DNA from: Stichopus chloronotus
Lineage: Eukaryota > Echinodermata > Holothuroidea > Aspidochirotida > Stichopodidae
Length of the DNA stretch: 64,000 bases
NCBI GenBank assembly: GCA_021234535.1
Contig: CM037838.1
Location: forward strand, 15,914,152-15,978,151
Direction of reading: 5' to 3'
Under the pieces are notes generated by a model. The model had not been told where the DNA came from. It saw only the letters and a program-made list of their open reading frames with translations, and made no database searches. Both the position numbers and the translations under genes were made by a program. This document shows positions 12,801-24,800 of this stretch, piece by piece. How positions within the stretch are numbered: the stretch's first letter is position 1; each line of letters opens with the position of its first letter.

Positions 12801-15800
12801 AAGGAATGAATTATACAAAAACATACATTGTCACGGGAAGAGTTACTGTACATTTATTTGCTTTATCAACAAAAAATTAGGGAACATCAAATGATTTGAT
12901 TAGGCATCAGATCTAGCCAATATTTAGCAACCTGAAAATATATTTGCTCCAGGAGGCAAATTAATTTGTGGACTAGGATGGGAATGAAGAAATGCCCCAA
13001 AAGACTATTTTTATCTGACAAGTAACAAAAATATCAGCAAAATCTGCAATGAATTAGAGATCATGATAAAGTACTCTAGGAACTTAATAGTGTATAAAAT
13101 GAAATTTGCCAGGAGAAAGTGTGCTTGATAAACAAAACTATCTGATTGGCTATCAACTGATGTTGTGATGAAACCATCTTCCTCCAGATTGGTAAAGAAA
13201 AATTGCATCAGTTAACCCCTACAATAATGTTCTACCCTGCTAATAAACATGATGAAACAAAATGGTGCAGTGGCCTCAATGAATTTCTCATCTCCCTGTG
13301 AGGAAAATGGACTTCTTCTTGGCAGGAGCTGTTTTTCTCTCTGCAGATATGTAGTATCCGCTACTCTTTACGTCTATGAGTTTGTCACAGCGGAGACAGG
13401 TATGTCAAGTCTAATGTGCAAATAAAGAATCCAGCTTTATCAACTGATAATAGAAGTTTATTTAGGTATACACCTAGATTATAAGTTGATAAAATTTGTT
13501 TTTTGGTTGATGCATCAGGTCTGTCACAATTTGTTGATTGATGAGCCTGAATTAAAAGTACTTGGACAAACCTAGTTTGTTGATCAAAAACAAGACTTTC
13601 CAATCCATAACTCAGGTCTATCGACCGATAATCTAGGATTATTACATGAGAAAGATGGATTATCAATAGAATTTTGATAATCCAGGTCTATGTTAACAGA
13701 TAATTTAATTATAATCCAGGTTGATCAAGTGATAAACCTGGATCACAGAATAATTAACCAGGATTTTCAGTGATATTTATTGCTCATTAGTCTTGCTGTA
13801 AACACATGTTTCAGTGCCTCATGAGAAACACAAAGCAGAAAGGATTGTAAGCGCAAGATTCTGCACTCAATTAATGCAGGTCACATTTACTGCACAGTTG
13901 AACTTTGTTGACCCCACATGCCGTAAACTTTGAAGTCAAAATTTCCATTCTGCACTGAGTTTGCTGAGTGAGCTTGAATTTAGTTTTACCATTGGTTGGA
14001 CTTGATGAGTAGATGATCTCTGTCATTTTATGGAGGTCAAAGGTCATGTGAGGGTAGCATAGATCATAGTTTGAAACTGACACTGAATCTCAAGAAGGGT
14101 AAGGTGTTTGAACTTCAAAATTGGTATGTGTAATAACTATGTTTTTCCATGCTTTGCATATTGGCAAGGATTCACGAAGTGCTTCGACTTTCTGGTTTTC
14201 TTTTGTTTATACCTCAGATTAAGGTATGTGGATAAGGTTGTGTTCTGAAAATTTCACCACTTTTGGAGTGAATACAACAAATATTTCAAGGTGTAACTTA
14301 TGCAGTATACAGTAAGTGACAACACATAGATTTGAGGTAAAGTCTATACTCACATAACTGTTTGGTTGTAAGAATCTGTTATGACCGTTCAATTTCAGGG
14401 AATTACCTAACTACAAATGTTTGTAAGATATAACATTGAATTTTTGTTTTAAGGTCAGTCTACCCAAGCTCTGAATGAACTCATTTTGAACAAACTCATA
14501 AGGCAGTTGTTATATGAGCATGTCTCATTGGAAATACTCACTATGTTATCATTAAGCTCCCAATGAGGTTGTGAAAGCTGGATATTATTCTACTATGAGT
14601 TCTCCTTGTGTTCCGCCGCTCTCCTTGTGTTCCGAGTTCTCCTTGTGGCCGCAGTGTTCTTATTGACAAGCTTGTCATCAATGAGGATGTGTTTGGGAAG
14701 TTCACAAGTACAGCACCAGCTTACAATTTAAAAAGCTCACACAATCTTGAATGAGCTCACAGAAAAGTGTATGACCAGAAAGCTCACAGGAGTGTGTATT
14801 AGCTGAAATAAGTCTTAAAAATTACCTGAAATTAAGAGCAACAATTCCCACATACTGTAGTTGTAACATTAATATTTGAAAGTGAACTTGACTGTCATCC
14901 CAAGAACTTACACTTCTTTGTTTTAGTTTTTAATTGAGACGTAACAAATGTTTGTTTGACCAGCCATTCAAGCTCCAACCAAGTTGTTTTTAATTGATTT
15001 CTGTGAAGACCTATGTAAATTTACCGCCATGTGATACACAAATTAATTCAAATTGATGGGAGAGATGAGAATGTATTAACTGCAATCGATGAACAAAAAT
15101 TTGGGCTTCATCCTTCACACATTACTGTATTATGAAATTGAAATGAGTAACTGCACTGATTGATTGCAATAAAGCATGAGAATAGATAATCCAGGCTGCT
15201 AGCTTTTTTTCAAATAACTGATTGGAGAGAAGGTTTTAATCTTTGCAGAATATCATAATGTAACATGAGATACAATGGTTTTATGAAATGCTGCCTATTT
15301 TGGTAGCACTCTGTGAACAACATTGCACAGGAAGTTGTGAAGTCAGTACAAATTTTATTTTTGAAAAGGAACTAAATATTTTGGTATACAGTAGGTTGTA
15401 CATACCTTATTGTTGGTGTGAAAACAATTTGTTATGCTGGATCTTTGATATTTGCCACTTAAAGTCTTTTAAATTTGTCTTTGAAATCCACCATAAACTA
15501 TTGTACAACTGGCAAAGTTTGTCATACATACAGCAATTTGGAGTTATTCTTTGCTCGCATTTACTGTTTGAAGACCTCATTCATGTGATAACAAGCTGCA
15601 GTTACTTAGGAAGGATTGCAGAATTTCCTAAAAGCATTACATCTTTACTCTTAGATTTCTAGAAGGGATCCTCCATACTTTTTTGTTTTAGAAATACAAA
15701 GGAAAATTAAAATTCCATCCATCAAGTAATATAACTGTATATGTTCTGCTTCATATAACTTTCCAATGATTCTGAAATGTGACATGCTAGAGACGATTGC

Positions 15801-18800
15801 TTCTACAATATTGTATCTAAGGAATTAACAATTTATTTGAAAAAGTATAAAGTATACTTTGGTGGTCTTTGATTTGCCATTCATTGGCTAACTTGCGAGG
15901 AATGAACTTGCAGGAGCTTGACCATTACTTTCAGTAGTGATGAGCTTGTTACAAGATTGTTTTATGCAAGCTGGTGTTAGCTGTTAATTGAAAGTTACAT
16001 CTGCAATGGTAACGAGCTTGTTTCATTAAGAGCAATGAGGTTATAATCAGTTTCGTAGGAGATGGTGTACCAAAAGACGACAGTGTAAGAGCTCATATCA
16101 GCTCATACAGCTAGTATAGATGCCAGCAAGTATGACTTCAAAGTATGATGTCACTGACAAGTTTGCCTACAAAAAGTATAATGAAATGTTATTTACTCTG
16201 AATTAACAGCTGTTTATCACTTAGTGCACAACACCACAAAGTCATGTACTTAATACCATTACTGAGGCCTTGAATACTCAAGCTTGATCCTCTTAAATAC
16301 ACTGCAGATATAATCCTTCAACACTACAGTCACAGTTAATGCTAGTCAATCACATGTAGTAACTTGAGCAACTAGGAGGTACAGTAACTGAAACACATCT
16401 GCTGCTTTCACAGATTTCACTAGATTCAAGTGATCAACAACAATCATCTTCAGTGGAAACTGCAGAGAAATCTGAAGAATTAACAGGTGAGGTGGTTGTA
16501 AACAAAACTAGTAACACTAGGCTTCTTATCTATGTGATTCTAACTTCAAACATCATCTGTAAATATTTCTGCTTTCATGAGGAATAAGTTATTCACTATC
16601 TGAACATTGATCCACCAGTTTTGGTTCCCTGCATTAGCAAAAGGAACCTATGCATTCAACTTGGCGTGCAGGTGTGCGTGTGTGTGTCTGTGACCCACCT
16701 TGGGTATGCTCTAACTCATCATGGGCAAGTTGGAAAAAACTTATACTTGGTGTACAGATCCATCATAGTGCCTAGCCTAGAAGTGCCCTGTTGTTTTTTG
16801 TGTCCATATTTTGCATATTAATGATGTTATGGGGTCAAACATAAAAATCTAAAAAATGCTATATTTCCATAACCCTGGGTCATATTTGTATTACAGTTGT
16901 TAAGGTTGTCTGTCATTGACAGGTTCATGACCCTGTGACATTTAATGCTGATTAATAGAGGGGAAGGGTAAATTTTTTACTCCAAAACAATAATATTACC
17001 CTTAACACCAATATTGTGGTTATTATAAGCTACTATACAAATTAGTTGAAAAGCTTATGGGATACAGTGTGTAAAATTCCCATTGGCAGTTGTTGGTTTT
17101 AGTGACACAGTTAACTCAATGGGATTGGTCTTGGAAAATGTTTGCTTTGTTTTAAGGCTGTTGTAGCCTAGGAGGACCATCAGTGAATTTATGTAATGTT
17201 TGAAATTGCATTATCTTTATAGGTTCTCATGGGTTGGTGTACAGGTCTATCATAGTGGGTATAAGTGCTCTATTGTTTTTTGAGTCCATATCTTCCATCT
17301 TAATGGGGTTATGGGGTCAAACATAAGAATCTTAAAACTGCCATATTTCCATAATTGTGGGTCAGATTTTTTTTTTAACTTGATATAGTTGTCTGTTATT
17401 GACAGATTCACATCCCTGTGAAATTTAATCCTTATTGACAGGGGGGGGGGGGATTTTGTGGTTTTACTGACACAGTTAGTAGGATTTTGATCATTGAAAA
17501 TTGTTTCTCTGTTCTGGTATAGTGAGGTTGTTAATTTAGTAATTGGTACACAACTACAGTATAGTCGCCAGTGTGTGTACCAATTGAATTTGCATTATCT
17601 TAAATTTGAAAAAAAAAAATTGGGGAACAGTTTTATTCATTATATTGTAATATGTTTAGTTTTTTGTTAATTTATTGATTATACCTGGGCCCAAAATATT
17701 TGGGACCCAGTTTGAGATCAGTTTTTGGGCCCCAATTTTTTTTAGATCATTACAGTATCTAAACATGTGGTATATTTGTTAATTCAATGGGGACACTGAA
17801 CAGATGGGCCTACATTTTTGGACCTGTTTTGGACTCCTTTTTGGTTTTGATGAAAGAGAAACCTATGCATTCACGAGGATGTGTATGCGTGTGTGCGTGT
17901 GTGTGTGTGACACTTAGCTTGTTAACACGATATCTGAAGAAGGGAAGGTCTGAATGTTTTCAAACTTGGTACATGAATGTCCCTTAGTGTTAGGAAGAAC
18001 AAGGGTCAACTGGGGTGAGACCCTGAAAACTTCGTTAACATGATATCTTGTGATAGGAAACTCTGAATGTCATAATGGGTATGTAGATGTATTATTGTCA
18101 GAGGAAGAACCAAATTGTTTTTGGTGGGGATCAAAGGGCATTTGAGGTCACCGGAGGTCAGTCCCCGATAACATTGGTAACACAATATCTTGAGGTAGGA
18201 AACTTGGATGCATGTCATACTTGGTGTGTAGATGCAGTTGGGTCAAAGGAAAAATGGAATTGTTTTCTGTGGGGTCGAAGGTCATCTGTGGTCAACAGGG
18301 ATCAAACTCCGTAAAGCTTGTAAACATGATATTCGGAGGCTGAAAACTTGGGTATATTTCAAACTTGGCATATTGATGTATCAAAGTGTGAGGAAGAGCC
18401 CTAATGTTGTTTGGTGGGTCAAAGGTCATCTGGGGTCCATATGGGGACAAACAAGCTTAAAACCTCGTTAACTTAATATGCGGGAGGTAGCAATCTTGGA
18501 TACATTTTAAAACTTGCATTATGATGACAGGGGTAGAAGAGTATCGTTTTAGCTGGGGTCAGAGATAATCTGGGGTCACTGGGGGTAGAACTCAGATAAC
18601 TAGTTTGTTATGACAATGTCTAGCTCATTGAAGGAAGATCACATTTATTTGAAACTTAGTATTTGCTTGTATAATGACAAGACAAAGAATCATACTGATT
18701 TTAGGGGAATAAAGCAAGGAATCTTTGCAATGGTGATGCATTGTGTATGTGTGTGTGTGTGTGTGTATGTATGTGTGTGAGGCAAAATCTTGTGAACGCT

Positions 18801-21800
18801 CTAGCTTCTGAAGGGAAAGTGCAAGATGTTTCAAAGTAGGGGTGTTGATAGAACATATGAAGACATATAGACAAGTCATGTTTGCAGCATCTCATGAACC
18901 ATACATATTGCACAAACTTTAACCTACGATGGTATGTAGGACTTCCTAAGTAAATAAGATGACTGTGTCTCTCTAGAGATCAGACTTCATGTGGGGTCAT
19001 CAGAGGTCATAACATGCAAAAAAACTTGTACACACTATTTACAAAGGGGAGATAATTTCACTTCAAAGGGGAGTCAATTTCACCCATTAAAGTTCTTTTT
19101 AGATGGAGTATATAAATTTCATTATTGGTCTTGGTTTTGATGTGGGCCAAAGGTCATCTGAGGTCATCTGAGTACAAAATGTTAAGACCTTTGCTGGTGT
19201 TGTTTCACTTTGCTGTCTTTTCCTATGGGTAGAAGGTATTTGAGATCCCTTCCAAGCAAAGACTGGCAATGCTTGCACATTTAGGAAGTTCCAATTTGAA
19301 AACTTTTATCTGTCAGTCAGGTTATAAAGTGTAGTCGCTGTACTTATTTTACAAGTCTTTGTCTTATAATGATAAAACTTCATCTATGCATCTTCAGCTG
19401 GCATTACACTGGTTTCTGGTAAAATATGTCTGAAAACATCTGTAAAGTATCTGAAAGCCCAATTTGGTTGATTAAGTTCAGCAGGTACGATGCACCCTTA
19501 AGTTTCTACAGTATTTAGTCCACGAATCAGCAGTACAGTATTTGGTATCATGCTTCTTTTATTTATTGTTGTTGTTTTGACAGTTAAAAGTGCGAAGTTA
19601 GTTCCCAAAGCCATAATTGGCTTTTAATTCCATCTGAGTCATTTTTGACTCCTTGCTGAAGGCAGAGGAATCTATGCGATGGTGATGTCGTGTGTGTGTG
19701 TGTGTATGTGTGTATGTGCGTGTGTGACGCCTGCTTGTAAACACGATATCTCAAGAAGTGTAACTCTGAGTGATCTCATACTTGGCATGTAGATTGCCCT
19801 TATTGAGTAGATGATCCCTATTGTTTTTGGTGGGGGTCAAAGGTCATTTGGGGTCACTAAAGGTCAAAAGGTAAATACCTTGAAAATTGCTTGTAAACAC
19901 GATATCTCCAAAATCGTAACTCTGAGTGATCTCATACTTGGCATGAAGGTTGCCCTTATTGAGTAGATGATCCCTATCGTTTTTGGTGGAGGTCAAAGGT
20001 CATTTGGGGTCAACATGGGTCAGATTGTGAAAACCTTGTAAACATGATATCTCAAGAAAGGAAGCTTGTAGAAATCTCATGTCTGGTATGTAGTTCTACC
20101 ATGTTGAGTAGAGGAACCCTATTGTTTTCAGTGGAGGTCAAAGGTCATTTGGGGTCAACAGGGGTCAAATTGTGAAAACCATGTAAACATGATATCTCAA
20201 GAAGAGAAGCTTGAGCAGATGTCATACGAAGTTTGTAGGTGTATCTTATTGAGTGCAAGGGTCACCAGAGGTCAGAAGGTAAATACCTTGAAAATTGCTT
20301 GTAAACACGATATCTCCAGAACAATAAATGTGAGAGATCTCATAGTTAGCGTGTGGTTTGCCCATATCGAGTAGATGATCCCTTTTTTTTTTTGGCAGAG
20401 GTGAAAGGTCATTTGGGGTCATGGGAGGTCAAAATGTGCAAAACTTGAATCTACAATATTTAAAGAACTTCTAGTGAATTTTATACTTGTAATGTAGAAT
20501 CCTGTTGTTGATTTGAGAACTTCTTTTAGGACATACCAACATAGTCTCTTTGATAACCATAAAGAAAAGATGAAGACAACATTAAATTTGGTATCAAAGA
20601 TTATTATTTGGCAAACCTTATGCCACTGTCCTCATAAGGACATGTGAGCATTCATGAATTGTAAAATTGATTGAATTGATTAAATATACCACGGGTTATT
20701 AGCTTTATAAAAAGAACTAAATTACTGATCATTTGGATCAAATACCCTTGAGCGTGCATGAACTGTGATTGCTTAATTGAATGAATCAAATTGTAACTGA
20801 CCCACCTCTGTTCAAATTGGTCTCTGTTATCTGACATAATTTATCACAGTTGACTGCCAGTAGAAACCACAATGTCCAGAATAAATCATACAGTCTGTTG
20901 AGCCAGTGCTTAATGGACTTAACCATTTACTTTATAAACAGTGTCTCTGTTTAGCCCTTAAAGGGAAATAGGGCGTTTGTTTTACAGAAAACAACCATAT
21001 TTTTAAAACCATTATTTGTGGACATAGACTGATAGATTATTCAAAATAATGAATTACAGTAGCCTTATTTTCAAGGAATAACATTCTCACAGATCAGAAA
21101 TTTAGTTATTTGTTGCTCAACAATAATTTGTTCACCCAAACTTTTTAAAATTCAAATGATGCATCCGTTACTTATCACATGCATAATGTTTTGAGGAGAT
21201 GAAGCTTTGACAGATATTTATTGATGAGACTGAATGGTTTAAAAATGGTTGAAGAGAATTTCTTTGTACGCCATGTTGGTGTATTCTAAACGCCCTATTT
21301 CACTTTACAGTAGTTCAGGTAAGCTTTAAACAAATGACTACTGTGTATCAAACCAGGGAAACTTGTACTGTGTGTTGTGTCTTTAGGTAAAGGCAAAATT
21401 GCAAGTCATGCTAGATTCTGGTTTAATGGGGTTATCCGTTTTTGCTAATTTTCAAGGACCTCATAGCCATTGGGAAGGGCATCACGCCAAAAAATCAAAT
21501 ACGGAAGAGCTGCCACCAAAAGCTGTAACTCAACAAAATAAAGTGCTATAATTTTGATCAAATAAACATGTTTACCTTTTTATCAAGTTATTAGACACGA
21601 CAAAATATAATTGGTTCCCCTGCAGCATCTTATCCGTTTGGGAGTTTTCTCATGTTTGTGTAGGTCAAAGGTTATTTGGGGTGACAAAAGGTCAGAACCT
21701 TGTATACATGATATTTTAAGGGTGATAAATGTGAGGGATGTTATACTTAAATTGTGAATTGTTCATATTTAGCATGTTAATGGCCATATAGGGTAGGTGA

Positions 21801-24800
21801 TCCCTATTGTTGTAAGTGGAGGTGAACGGTCATTTTGAGTCACGAGATTTCAAAAGGTTTTGACCTTACTAAGATGGTATCTCAAGTAGGATAACTGTGT
21901 GGGATCTCATGCTTGTCATGTGGGCGATTCATGTTTGTTACAATATATATCATGAGGCAAGGAATCACTAAGCCTTTTGGCTTTCTAGTTTGTCTGAAAA
22001 TGGCGATTGACCAATGACCTCTGTTGAAAATGGGGAGAAAAGGTTGACCTGCTTTCCCAGAGGAATCATTATCTGAAATACAGCTCTCCTTCTGTCATCA
22101 AACAATGTGGAATAGATTTGTTTTCTGAAGTGGAGATATATTACATCAAAGATTTCTTTGAGGGAAAAGTCTCATCGTACAATAGATATTATTTGGTCAT
22201 GTGATGGGGTACATGGAGGAATTTATGTAGTTTATATCATTAGCAATCATTTCAAGTGTCATATGAGTACTGTATATCTCTTGTTCCTGGAAAATTCCTA
22301 CTGTACTTAGGGTACCACTGTGCAGGCTAGAGAATTCTTGGCCTCCAGTGTTATCTTACATTACATGTGTACAGTAGGTATTGGAAAATGATGTACAGTA
22401 TTAATGGCTTCCTCTGGTAGCCTGTGGTTACTACAGTATATTGCATGTATTAGTGGCAAGGAATCACTAAGCCTCTTTGCTTTCTTGTTAACTGAAAAAG
22501 TTGCGTATTTTAACCAATCAGATTCTTTGTCTCATAGCGTTTCAATAGGTTGCACTTTTCTTCAACAAATCAAAAAGCGTGTACTGTAATACAGGATGTA
22601 AACATTGATTTGTCAACATAAAAAGTAGAGCTCCTGGAGGAAGATGAAGTGTTATGCCCATATTTGTGGGATTCATGGCAATATTAGACCAATTCTAAGG
22701 AGATGCATGGTTGAAATGTATCTGTTCAGTTAATTTGTGGAAAGATTCAGAAGGAAATCAGACGAAGATACCAAAATATTTCATTAACGAGTTTGCCGAA
22801 GCTATCGATAGTACAACACTAACAATTAACGTTAATACGTATGTTAGGCCTGACACAGTACAGTGTTAAAGATATCCTAACCATACCACAGCCCGGAGGG
22901 TATCACAGACTAGATTGTGCCAATGATAGATATCATACTTTGTAGATGGATTTATTGATCAAAGGAAGAACCGAATTGTTTTAAAGGGGTCACTTGTGGT
23001 CGAACCCCGAAAATCACATTAACACAAAATCTTCTAGTAGGAAACTTTCCTGAATGTTATACTTCAAATGTAGATGTGTTTTCATCACAGGAGGCAACCT
23101 TACGGTTTTCAGTGGGTCATTTGAGTGGGGGTCATCTGAGTAACTAGAGTCAAAACTTCAAACCTCATTAACATGATGTCTTTAGATAAATAAAGCAGAA
23201 ATGATACTCAAATACCTTGTTAACATAATATTTTGAGACAGGAACCTTGGGATGAATATTATACCTAATATAAAGTAGATGTGCAATGATTTTCGTGATC
23301 AACACAAAACTATATTTTGCCAGTATGTTCAGATTTACTCGTGCACAAAGAAATGAGATAACATTTCATTATTCAGAACCATCGCAACCACAATGCATTT
23401 TGGCATTCTGGTTTTAGACCCCATTCTTGATAGGCCCAATTTTTGGGTCTCCAGTTTTGAGGACCCAACTTTTCACTTGCCCTAATTTCTTTGTAAGGAA
23501 CCACAGTGCCCATAGGGCTCTTGTTAACACTTTTTGGACCATTTCAATTTTTGGAACTTGAACATGTTGTGTTTGTAGTCTTATGGCTTTTACAGCATGA
23601 TAGTTTTCAACCATTTATCAAATATGCTACAAAGGCCAGGAATGAGGCATTGTTATTTTCAGGCATGGATTTATTATTGGAAGGAGCAAAGTGAATAAAT
23701 TTACAATTTGGTGAAATTAAATTTGATTTATTTCCTGTCATAAGCTTTTCACAAGATGAACTCCATATCAATTCCTATTTAGATTAGAGGTTCTTGCCAA
23801 TAAGATAATAGCAACATACGTACTTTACGAGAATACAGTCTCTCCTCCTGCAGTAGGTCACAATAGTGAGGTTTCTAACTTCAGGTTGACAGTCACAGTA
23901 CAACTACACCTGCAGTTGTACTGTTGTCAAATGCTTAAATTATCAAATATGTCAGTTCATAGGACTGACTGGAAGTCATTGTCATTTACTGTTATGTCGG
24001 TGATACATTAAGTACTAAAGCATGCCAGTGAAAATCCGATTCCGAATCCGATTGAGCTGCAACTAGAGTCCACTTGCTGGTCAGCTCTGTATTTGCCTTA
24101 AGGTACTTTCTGATGGACAGAAGAAAAAAACACCTTTTCATGCAGACTGTATTGCCAGTTTTAGATGTGATGTGTTTGCTTCATTTGCTTCATTTCATGT
24201 AGGCATTTCGTTAGGAGCAATGTTACAACAACTTCAAACTTTTGATCACAGCAAATTTTATGGAATTGCTTTTTTTTAGACACTTGCATCCAATTTCGGC
24301 CATTGATTTCTGTTTCTTTCTAGATCAATTGCCCTTTCCTCCTCTGAGAGTTGAGCGTGTAGTTACCAAGGAAGGAGGAACATTGGTGATTCCAGGCACA
24401 GGTGTCTGCTTGGAAATACCCCAACGGGCTCTAGAGAATGAGAGCAAAATTGAGATGGGAATCATTTCGTATCGTTTTCAGGATGAATCAGAACTGGTAT
24501 TTTCCAAGAACTCAACAACAGTGGTTGAGCTGCATCCCAGCAACCTGAAGCTTTTGAAACCAGTGAAACTGACATTACCCCACTGTTTGGTTTTGGAGGA
24601 AAAATCTCCAAGGAAGGCAAAAATCTATAGCAGCCGACATATACAAGGTAATTTCTTTTTGATGAAAGAAGAAGAGTTTCAGTTGCATCTCTTCTGGCTG
24701 AAGTTACATTTCTGTTGTGCCTTGAATGAAGCATGTAAATGGTAAAACGTCCATCAATGTGACAATCAAGTTAAGTTGTATTTAGTAAAAGAAAACTTTG

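Larger units (their letters stand above)
12217..16413 (+). other. Intron with repeats
   Basis: It holds a composite hairpin-ended repeat (12385-14195), palindromes with GATAATCCAGG-like cores (13430-13760), a triple short repeat of TCTCCTTGTGTTCCG near 14605-14650, and chance open frames. No other exon is recognised. Confidence 0.5.
16487..24323 (+). other. Large repeat-filled intron
   Basis: A 7.8-kb intron between the linker exon and the ZU5 exon. It contains two tandem 480-bp units (about 16748-17560), a degenerate 140-bp tandem array (17780-18600), a composite repeat with a nested MITE (19647-21988), further tails (22446-22490, 23392-23411) and another degenerate array (22900-23300). I see no other exon. 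Confidence 0.55.

Noticed and set aside
15288..15662. 124-codon open frame in an intron
   Set aside because: The composition is Ile/Leu/Cys-rich and AT-driven, there is no domain, and no in-phase splice sites fit the gene.
18625..18913. Minus-strand open frames across a GT repeat
   Set aside because: They are Thr-His repeats from the microsatellite, as at 58480-58966.
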